Origin: Blastobasis lacticolella
Lineage: Eukaryota > Arthropoda > Insecta > Lepidoptera > Blastobasidae
Reading direction: 5' to 3'
NCBI GenBank assembly: GCA_905147135.1
Contig: LR990058.1
Span: 14,917,349-14,981,348 of the forward strand
DNA: 64,000 bases
Shown here: one piece after another, positions 55,367 through 64,000 of the stretch
How the letters are laid out: each line of letters begins with the position of its first letter
Position numbering within the stretch: the first letter of the stretch is position 1
Made by a program: the position numbers and the translations under genes
The notes under the pieces: model-generated
What the model saw: only the letters and a program-made list of their open reading frames with translations
Databases searched by the model: none
What the model was told of the DNA's origin: nothing

Positions 55367-56566
55367 GGTGGTAGACCAAATAACTCAGACTATCACTACA
55401 ACAAAAAACACCCGGCTGTGCTTTACCTACCTCTACCTACTTTAAATAGCAATAGAAGCTCAAGAGACATACGATAAATAAATAAAGGCAATCTTGGTGT
55501 ACCTAGTTACACGGCACAACCAGCAGGTTAGACCAAAAGTAATTTTCAACTCCAATCCAGTTCCATGATAACATTTTACTTCTATAAGCTGCAATCACAC
55601 CCGAACGCACCAGCCGGCCTACCCGCATCGCCCCCTGAGCTCGGAACAAATATAAAATAAGATAATGTTACTTTTCTCGTGTTACTTTTGAATATCGGCC
55701 ACTGACAACACTAACGGACATACCAACATGTGGAGCCTACTTTATCTAGGTGCCGGAATTAGGGCGTGTGTAATCGCAGCCATACCTATTAACTCCGCAA
55801 TTATGTCAACTTGTACGACGGTTGATGGTCAGGGGTTCTTTAATTCGCGTTTGTTTCCTCTTTGTTCATTCCTTTTCTTGAATATTCATTCATTGATATC
55901 AAGGAAAAAAAGATAAAAATACTGTTTGTTGATTGTGTCTTCGTTGAATATTGATTCTTTTGCTAATTGATCAGTTATTTCAATACCTTTCGTTATTGTA
56001 AGTATACTCCTAAATATAATGAATTTAATTTGACCAAACTTATGAAATAAAAACAAATTTAGCCAAAACTTTACGGAAATGTCGGCAAGTTCTGTAACTT
56101 TATTTATAGTTATACGCAGTTGTGAACTTCGGTAGTATTTAGGTCATCTTTGGTTACCTACTTGAAAGCTAAACGTGTATACTTAATATACGTGAAAGGT
56201 GACACTTTAGTTCTTGTCGAAAATTCGTAAACATGCTGCAATAAGAAATGGGAATTTCCCGGCCTTGCATTCGTCACCATGTTGTACCTACCTGATAAAC
56301 AATTTGAAAAAGTACAGGGTAGATATTTTCGATCTGTGTTATAATCACTCACCTGTTTGGTAGGTACCTGGTACAAAAGGTCAAATTAAATTTTTTTAAG
56401 GCTGCCTGTGAAAGGCTACTTCGGTTAGAGGATACCAAAGGGTGTAAGTCTAAGGTAAGGTAAGTGTTTCCTCTGCGCCCCTTTTGCTATACTCCAACCG
56501 CTACTTCTGATTGAGATCAGCATAGACTTAACTCACTCTCAAACTTGTTTCTTTTCAGCAAAATTT

Positions 56567-56572
56567 ATGTGA
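56567..56572 (+). promoter_or_regulatory. Start-stop upstream codon pair (ATGTGA)
   Basis: In the 20-nt leader of the ATG exon (56559-56578) an ATG is followed at once by TGA, 12 nt before the main ATG. A start-stop element this close can stall ribosomes and lower or condition translation (known from other genes). It lies inside the spliced exon only if the acceptor at 56558 is used. Confidence 0.55.
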
Positions 56573-56578
56573 ATAGAA

Positions 56579-59500
56579 ATGGCTTCCAAAGATTCCAAAG
56601 TGGATTCTAATGATGAAGACTCCTTTATCGTCCTTGGCACATCGCCGGGAGGCACTCTCCATACTGACATTGATAAGTACTTCAATGAAGGGGTGTTAGA
56701 CCCCAGCCAGCTGGATGATGCCTTGAAGGACAGTGTCACCCCTTCATTCAAAGCATCTTTTTGTCTCTCTGATGGGGTATGTAATTGTTATAGTAAATAA
56801 TAGTTTGTATGTTAAATAACTTTGCTTAATATTTAAAAAAAACTAATAACATAAGGTCAGTCTATTCTAATCGGTCAGATTAGTATTAATATTTAAAAAA
56901 TAATACACTTTGATTTTTCAAAGTTTATGAATGATGTAATCTATCTGTTTATTGTGAACTAAAATAGTATAAAACTGTTATTATTAACAATAATAAATGA
57001 TAATTTTATTATTTCACCATTTATAATTTTAATATCAACTCCAGTTCTCTGTAGAGGTAGAAAAACAAACACCTGACGGTAAGTGATCACTGCCGCCCAT
57101 GGACATTTGCAACACTAGCTGTGTCAGGAATGTGTTACTGACCTATGACAAGGTTTTAACTTGTGTCATGAATATTCGGTTGTTGGTTTTGATTCCATCC
57201 AGATCATGTAGAAATTAAAGTCATCAATTTTACTTTCTAGTCTAAATCTGGGTTGTTAGGTTCAATCTCTATCCATGGCATTCACTCATTGCTTTGCATA
57301 TTTACTTTTTAATAATTTCATCAAACCAGTAGAGCTTGCCTAATCTAAAATGACGTGCCCCACTATCGCATTAACACACACAAGCAAGTATAAAATATGG
57401 ACGCAATACATATACAAATGCCGTTGTAATTGGTCATTCAGTTGCCTGTAAGATTCAAACGTAGAAGCACGCGTTGTTCATTGGCTCCCACACAGAAATC
57501 AACTAACTAAGTAGTGGGGCGCGTCATTTTAGACTAGACAAGCTCTTACCTACATATTTTGCAAAAAGTGATTCATAATAGTGAATCTTACTCATACCAG
57601 CTGATGTAGCTATTATTTATCAATAAGATCAGATATGATAACTATGTAAGTTATTCATAAAGTCTAAATTATGCAATACAATAATTTGTTACATCATATT
57701 AGCAAAGTTTATAGGTCTTTTTTCATTGCAAATGATAGCTATTCTAGTGTTCAGTTATGTTTTAGGGTTTATGCTACTGTATAGTTTTATATTGGAACAC
57801 TTTGTGTAATGAATTCAAATCATTTATTAGGTAGGACTCTGTCAAGCCTGAGGAGTCCGTCTGGTGTTTACCACTGCCTTATCTAGTTCTGCCTCCAAGC
57901 AATGATGCTAGCTCCAAGCATTGTTGTGTTCCGGATTGAAGGATTAGGTGCCAGTGCAATTACAGGCTTGAGGCATTTAATCTTACTCCTCACAGTGACA
58001 ATGCACCTGCGGGTCTGCTTTTTTGTCAACAAATGTCAACATTGTTTTGGATACCCGGGTATCAGCTATGATTAAGTTTACTACCTGGGTATCCTGGTCT
58101 CATTCAAAATAAACGAAACCCCGAATAAAAGTGTTACCTCAGCAAGATAGCTATATTAAATTAAATAATATTAATTAAATAGCTTTATTATACCATGACC
58201 ATACAACTACATACAAGCTGCTCCAAAGTGATAAAAAGGATGTTGATTTTTGGGTAAATATTAGTCTGATTCTTTGCAGTTTGGTTTTATATATCCTAGT
58301 AAACTGGTAGTATTCATATTTGTCCAGAGGTTAAGGACACCTTGTATTATGTGCAAATAAATATCTAATCATTGCTGTATATCATATCACATACCAGTAC
58401 ATATTATTTATCTGATAATAGTACTTTCCCGATAAGGGTAATCCCTGCCAATATGATCAGTATATGACGCCCAAAGTGATTATAATCTAATCTTATATTT
58501 AAAAGTAGCTTTTGCCTGCGACTTTTCCGCATGAAAATAGTTTTTATGACAGTTGAAGTATTATGGAACTGTCAAGCTGTACCTCTCTCTGGTACTACCC
58601 AACCGAATTACACATGGCTTAGACTTTAAGTTGTGCCCAAAGCAACCAAACTGTGAAAACCACACACGAAATCCGTTCAGCGGTTTTTGCGTGATGCGTG
58701 CGAGAAAACGTAGTAATAGAGAGAGTAAAAGTAGTGAAAGATAATTTCACAAAAGAGTTCGAGAAAAGAGAGAGAGAGTCTACAAGAATGCTTGAAAGCC
58801 TATTGTATAATAGAGCATGCAAGTTACAAACCTTTGCTTTTGTATTTAATATGCTTTTAAAGATTATTGTACTTTTGATTACAAATACTGTAATGTTTGG
58901 GTGATAAAATATACATTTAAATTCGTTATCAGTATAATGAAGCTGCGAATTGCGCATTCTTCATTTAAATGTTTGTAAACATATGTAAATCATGTGTTTG
59001 ATTAGAGTATGCAATAATGTAAGTGTTAGATAATGTAACACAATGAGTGTTCGTATCATTCATAACAGTGTAATAAATAAGTGTTTACATTAGATTTGTG
59101 CTTCTGTAATATGCTTTATGAGAAACATTACTGGAAATATCGTCGTTTATGGATTACTAGCTGATCCGTTTGTAATCCTATACATAAAAAGCATTCAGTT
59201 TCCCTGTATACTCATTTATTGTAAATAGGTACATAATATTTGTAAGATAACATTGTTATATCTAGATAAGTACTGGGTAGGTCAGTTAGGTTATTTTTAT
59301 TTTAGTGATACACCGATTTTGAGTTCTGCACAATTTAGTACCTATTTTGCCGAATATCTGGTTCAATTTAAATATCCACCGACGAAGTTTGGCTGAACTA
59401 TTAAAGGCTAGTATTGGCAGTCTACGAAATAGGCCGAGTAGGCTAATAATGTAACTCTGTTGCCAACAATTCTCTGATTTCAATGATGGAAATTGTTACT

Positions 59501-62500
59501 TTTGCGATTCCGTATCATCGATTATGGGTTCAGTTGCTAACGGAGTTCCATTTGCTGTAAACTGAAACTACTAAATTATCATACGTAATCGCAAAAGTAA
59601 CAATTTCAATAATTGAAACCAGGGAATTGTTGGCAACATTTGATGTCGATCGAAGCCATCTTCTGCATTAGGTTACTAACTGCCATGGCGTGATTTGGTT
59701 TGCATAGTGTCCTACCATACCTCTACCCTATTCTACCCTACTCCTACGTAGATTCTAAGAAATCGGAAAATTCCTCATTACTCTTGTTATTTCCAGCCGT
59801 CTCCCACCAGTCTAATGAAGGCCAGCACAATAATCACAGACGACAGGAGTGTCGAAGACCTGCAGCATCGCTTCGGAGAGCTTCTAGACGAGACAGAGCT
59901 ACTGAAGGTGACGTTGAAGAAAAACAACGATTCAATGAAGGAACATATGATGCTCATTGCCACGTGTCAGGAGGACATGTTGAAGACACACAAATTGCAC
60001 CAGGAGAAGTTTGATGAGACCAGAGTGTTGGTTGAAAGGGTAGGTAGCTAGGCAGTTTCATGTTTTTTGGAATTTATGGAATGTGTTCCCAGCCACAGTG
60101 TTTCGTTAAGATTATGGTATGGGATAGTTTTCTAGAGGTTTCTTTAGAGGCGGGCATCGCATTGGTAGCGCCCCTGATGTTGCTGCTGCGGCGGTGATTA
60201 CATTCCATTAGGTGGCCCTCTTGCCTGTTGGTCTACCATATAACAAATATTTTTTAAAGATTTTCGTCCATCGTGTTGTTTCGGCCTTCACCAAGCAGCT
60301 TTGTTTTGAGCAGCTGTGATCACTTTCCGTCAGGTTACAGGACCTGCTTACTCTTGCCTCGCTCTAATAAAAAGAACAAGACGTCTCGAATTGGTGGTTA
60401 TCCTTTTCAGAATAGTTACTGGTTTTATATTGTCCATCTTACATTACACAAAATTAAGTTTCGGTCTGTATATTTAATCAGATGACTTGGTTCACCACCG
60501 TAAAGCCAAGCATCTGTTTCGTGTGTGACGTCACTTCGTGCTAAATTCAGTTTTTTGGCTAGTATGTGTACCAGTTAATGACTGTTCTGCAATATTATTG
60601 ATCCAGCTGTTGAATCAAACACACATTACGGTAGGTACGATCGACCGAAGTGTAATGTAGAAATATTTTTATTCTGTGAGTTAGAAGACAAACCTGGTGG
60701 ATGGGTATATTGGTATAGCCGATTGAGTACCTACCGAATCCATCGGCTCCCTGCGACCTTTGCGAGGTCGTCCGTCCATCTCCTGGGAGCCGTCCCCACG
60801 TTGAGTTTACCGGTAGGTACGTGGTCGCTCCACGAGAACCTTTACGTTTGGGCGCTGTGAGTTACGTGGCCTTGTGGTCTGACTTGAATGATGTAGGACT
60901 AACACTTAACTGTGCTCGGAGCCAGAAATGAGGAGATCTTTAAGCGAACCGAGGTCGCCGGCATAGCCGGCAGGTCACATAGCAGAACTCAATGGGGCAG
61001 TAAAGATTTGGAGTGGCGACCACTTATCGGAGAACGGCTGCGTCCACAAGGTAGACCGACGACCTAGAAAAGATTGCAGGTACCAGTTAGATGGAGGCCC
61101 AAATCCGGTCTTTCTGGAGATCTCTGGAGGAGGCCTATGTCCAGCAGCAGGTGTCTTTTGGCTGATATGATGATGATTTTTTTGATGTTATGTCAAACAG
61201 GGAAGCGGGCCACCTGATGGAGAGTGGTCACTACTGCCTATAGACCTTAGTAAAACCAAGAGTATCGCTAATGCGTTGCCTACCTCTATAACACGTTGCT
61301 CTGGCAGCAAAAAGGCAAATGCCCCTCCACTGCTAAAGCCACGGTTCCCCAAATCCCCACCCCATGGAGCACTGGAAACCTTACTCACCAGCAGAAACAC
61401 AATACTATTTAAAAGAGTATTGTTAAGCTGCGGTATTCTGTAAGGTGGAGGTACTTCCCCAGTCGGGCGGCTCCTATTCGAACGGAATAACTCGCTATGC
61501 CCTACCTCTCTTATGATGATTAACACTATTATTTGTGTCATACTAAACTCCTGTTCTTTACACATATATATTACGCACGCGCATATTATTATTGCATGGG
61601 AGTCCAGTTTAATAGAATCATTATGATGAACATTTAACCTATCCGCAGCTCAAGGAAGAAAACAAGAAGCTAAAAGAGGAAAAGCTCTCCGAAGGGCCCA
61701 AGTCGTTAGCCGACAGCGAGACAGGGGAGGACTCCAAGTCCGAAGGCCCCAAATCCGAGGAGCCCAAGTCCGGTCCACCATCAGCGGTGGAGTTCGTATC
61801 ATCACCGGATGATGACACCATCAACAAGCTGTCATCGCAGCTGGCGCTGGTCGAGAAGCAACGGAGAGAGGTATGTTACTAGACAGTATTTAATAAGGTC
61901 TTAATTAAAGATCTGCGAAATCCTAGATCATGGTCAAGGCGGACCGTTGGCCCTCGTACGCGAAAGCACATCCGGGAAATTAACGCCAAGATGATTTTTT
62001 TTATCAATCCAAATAAGGTACTTAAATATGAAATTGCCGTTTTGTATGGAGAAAATTACCAACACTGTAAATTTCATAGAAGTGATTTTTCAATTAAAAA
62101 AAACTTCTAGTCTGATTACTATGAAACTTTGTAGGTATAGTCAGACAACATTAAGCTAACTTACTGATTGGATTTGTATGTCATAAAATTATCTGGTTAA
62201 AGAGGCAAAACTGACGACAAATAAAAAGGGGTATTTTCAAACACTTGTTCGTTTGTCATCGTGTTTCTGTTGTCATCTTTAGATCTTTAGTCTTTTAGGA
62301 CACTAAATACGTCACTGTAGCAGAGCCGATCTAGGAAACAGCTAGACAGTTGAGACTAATCCTTACTTACTATAAAATAAAGTCGCTTATCGAATGCGGG
62401 TGCGTGACCCCGGACGGACCGGAAGTCCGACCAAGATTGGCCCGCCCGCGTATCTGAAAAGCTACAATGTTTTATTTAAATCGATCCATATAGCCATACA

Positions 62501-64000
62501 TAGTCACATAAATAATATATTGTTTGTTTTACAGGTGATCGTAGAAAATGAGAAGTTAACGTGGCAGAAGGAATCGCTTGAAAAAATACTGGACGCAACA
62601 TCCAAAGAAAGGGATGATCTCAAAGATAAAATTAAAAATTTAGAGGTATCATGAATCCCAATTATTTTGTTTGTTAATATTGTTTATTGTTCAGTATTTA
62701 TAGTTGTAGCTTATTGTCGTATATTTATTTATTTAATAGTTTATTGTACACGAAAATTGCAATAGACATGACATTATCTTAGAGATTTTTTTGGGAAGCC
62801 TCATCTAAGGTATGTTTCAATAGCAAAAATCTTGAGGGCGACAACTGGCTAAATTCTGTCGCCTGAATTCAGAAGTAAAAAGCGTAAGAGCAAGTCAACG
62901 TGGAATGTGTAAAAGTATTGCTCATAGAATAAGTTGTAAAGCGCTCCTTAGAAACTGAAGCGCCTCGTAACAGTTATAAAAGTGGTACAAAACCTTTTCG
63001 CTTATAAGACGAATGTAGCCAATTGTTATTTAAGCTATATTTTGACCATATTATGACCATGAGGCGGCGTCAGTATCCAGTTAGTATCCATACTGACTTG
63101 TGTTATTTGGTATTCAATTACTGGTGACATATAGAGCCTCCGTTTTTAATATTAGCCCCGGTTCTAGGCCACACTCAGTACAAGCTTTTTTAACCTTGTA
63201 AATTGTTCCTGTATTCCCTTTTTTTGTTGTAGAAACTTTCAAATTTATTTCGTTTTATTCATTTATTTGCTGTATCATTTAGGTTTTATTTTCTTTACAA
63301 TTTTCAGTTGCATTTATCGGGCATGGAAACCGAGTATATTATGAAAATGAATGGGCTCAATACCCAAATTAAGAAGTTACAAACCAAATTGGAGGTTTCC
63401 AGTAGTGAGGTAAGTAGTAGAAGCAAAAAGAATTTCAAATCAAAGGATATCATTCATTTTAGACCAAAAAGCTAAAAGTGCTGGTCTATTCATATAAATA
63501 AGGAATTTTCAGACGGCTACTTTAAAAAGTAACAACTATAGTTCGCGCGTGCCTCACTAGATGGCGCTGCTTAGACAGGATTCTCAAGTATTGAATTTGG
63601 CAACAGAAGTTACGCGGCAAGGTGTTTCGTGAAAAGATACTTAGTTTTTGTACATTTTCTGAGAAGAAAACGCAAAATATCTACATTGTTATACATCAAA
63701 CAGTCTCGTTTTGTTTTAGTTTTGAGAATCGTGTCTTATCAACGCCATCTATTACAGTTGTTTGAACTACTTTTTCTTTTTAATCGTCTCTCGGAAAATC
63801 TGCGGATAGGCTGCGGTGACTGCTTACCATCAGGCAGGCCGTAGACTTGTTTGCCACCTTAGTGGTATAAAAAAAATCTCCCATTAGACTCTACGACACT
63901 CATGATACTGTTGCACTTTCAGAGTATGGTGTCAATGAGCGAAATTACCGAACGCGACATGAGGATAAAACGACTGGACGGTAAAGTAGCCGAGTTGCAG
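56579..64000 (+). CDS. key: NEMO/optineurin-like coiled-coil protein (IKK-gamma, Kenny), 5' part
   Basis: Exons 56579-56776, 59797-60039, 61649-61870, 62535-62645, 63308-63409 and 63923-64000 join in phase 0 throughout, giving 318 residues. The gene runs off the window. Residues 1-66 are acidic with DEDSFIVLG (LIR-like FIVL at 16-19). Residues about 85-150 form the NEMO/optineurin-type coiled coil (LQHRFGELLDETELLK, NNDSMKEHM, KFDETRVLVERLKEENKKLK). Residues 161-190 are a Ser/Glu/Pro/Lys repeat insert. Residues about 200-318 continue as heptad-rich coil. Known role: NEMO is the regulatory subunit of the IKK complex; in insects Kenny acts in the IMD immune pathway, and optineurin is the related autophagy adaptor. 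The ubiquitin-binding UBAN coil and zinc finger expected downstream are outside the window, so NEMO versus optineurin cannot be settled. The ATG exon is preceded by an acceptor at 56557-56558, so there is at least one upstream non-coding exon. Confidence 0.85.
57330..57548. mobile_element. TA-flanked MITE (family T), second copy
   Basis: Left TAGAGCTTGCCTAATCTAAA, right GGGGCGCGTCATTTTAGACT then AAGCTCTTA. Internally shares AAAATATGGACGCAATACAT and CATTGGCTCCCACA with the copy at 32771-33007. Confidence 0.85.
59437..59640. mobile_element. Foldback MITE (family P)
   Basis: GAGTAGGCTAATAATGTAAC at the left edge, TGGAAATTGTTACTTTTGCG in the left arm, CGTAATCGCAAAAGTAACAA in the right arm. The right edge is lost after GAATTGTTGGCAACA. 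It ends about 155 bp before a coding exon. Confidence 0.82.
60040..61648. other. NEMO-like gene intron with three retroelement ends
   Basis: 60125-60245 is family A (+). 60720-61165 is the largest RTE-type LINE 3' end in the window: GGAGGCCTATGTCCAGCAGC near 61130, then GCTGATATGATGATGATTT. 61185-61515 is family A (-), inserted next to it. Confidence 0.75.
60720..61165 (+). mobile_element. RTE-type LINE 3' end
   Basis: Contains the coding-end pattern TGGCGACCACTTATCGG, GGTAGACCGACGACC, AGATGGAGGCCC, then CTATGTCCAGCAGCAGGTGT and a TGATGATGATT tail. Minus-oriented relatives are at 25690-25950 and 10845-11040, and + relatives at 9420-9600 and 2830-2960. Confidence 0.75.
61871..63922. other. 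Remaining NEMO-like gene introns
   Basis: 61915-61995 is a headless SINE tail (+). 62330-62470 resembles the repeat at 36940-37070. 62855-62945 is half of the foldback MITE at 5030-5250. 63800-63872 is a (+) copy of the TGCTTACCATCAGGCAGGCC repeat, ending in AAAAAA, just before exon 63923. Coding exons 62535-62645 and 63308-63409 lie between. Confidence 0.65.

Larger units (their letters stand above)
53734..56558. other. Divergent intergenic region, CPTP and the NEMO-like gene
   Basis: Contains the CTGTCAAA/TTTGACAG pair, a family-E LINE copy (about 54455-55225) split by a hAT-like element, and a strong hairpin (55299-55366). The first, untranslated exon of the NEMO-like gene should lie here or just beyond, but I cannot place it. 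Confidence 0.55.
56777..59796. other. NEMO-like gene intron
   Basis: 57055-57145 is a short family-A copy (-). 57330-57548 is a family-T MITE. 57960-58030 is a fragment of the CTCACAGTGACAATGCACCT repeat. 58505-58700 is a Lep1-like remnant. 59437-59640 is a family-P MITE. The rest is AT-rich. Confidence 0.65.

Noticed and set aside
55728..55916. Small frame starting with a hydrophobic N-terminus, possibly a secreted peptide
   Set aside because: No conserved features, no clear promoter or splice sites, and a composition like flanking DNA.
61639..61827. Minus-strand Ser-rich frame
   Set aside because: It is antisense to the NEMO-like exon 61649-61870, whose + reading keeps phase with both neighbours.
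1..64000. CRISPR-like arrays, phage or plasmid functions
   Set aside because: No spaced direct-repeat arrays, no bacterial-type gene organisation, no ribosome binding sites. All genes are spliced animal genes.

Overview
The window is nuclear DNA of an insect, most likely a moth or butterfly (inference). It holds intron-rich genes with GT/AG junctions, AT-rich introns and intergenic DNA. It also carries many short interspersed repeats of the kind typical of lepidopteran genomes: LINE 3' ends with (TGATGA)n tails, a tRNA-derived SINE, TA-flanked MITEs and Lep1-like Helitron remnants. Nothing bacterial or viral was recognised.

Five protein-coding genes can be assembled exon by exon with consistent reading phase. 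(1) 1922-12762 (+): the 3' part (426 residues plus stop) of an OSBPL9-type oxysterol-binding-protein-related lipid transfer protein. (2) 18213-24900 (-): a complete 8-exon Yellow/MRJP-family secreted protein of 417 aa. (3) 26455-35184 (+): a complete 7-exon RCHY1/Pirh2-type CHY and RING zinc-finger ubiquitin ligase of 320 aa. (4) 44606-53733 (-): a complete 4-exon ceramide-1-phosphate transfer protein of 211 aa, with an 8-kb repeat-filled last intron. (5) 56579-64000 (+, runs off the end): the first 318 residues of a NEMO/optineurin-like coiled-coil protein (IKK-gamma, Kenny). The order is OSBPL9 > < yellow, RCHY1 > < CPTP, key >. Yellow/RCHY1 and CPTP/key are therefore divergent pairs, and OSBPL9/yellow and RCHY1/CPTP are convergent pairs. 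They do not form a pathway, although two are lipid transfer proteins and two act in ubiquitin or innate-immune signalling.

The rest is mobile-element debris. Several insertions can be read precisely from target-site duplications: a 585-bp hAT-like element with 8-bp TSDs inside a LINE end; two PIF/Harbinger-like MITEs with 3-bp TSDs, one nested in a SINE; and two LINE-type 3' ends with 12-bp and about 19-bp TSDs inside older repeats. There is also a foldback MITE family with five copies and a 606-bp element with perfect 39-bp inverted ends.

The most unusual gene-level features are: a tandem array of decayed copies of OSBPL9's penultimate exon; a LIR-like motif and a start-stop upstream codon pair at the N-terminus of the NEMO-like gene; a 27-bp tandem array just after the RCHY1 stop; a long Ser/Thr-rich RCHY1 tail; and matching inverted TTTGAC motifs upstream of both RCHY1 and CPTP. 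No wholly new system was found.
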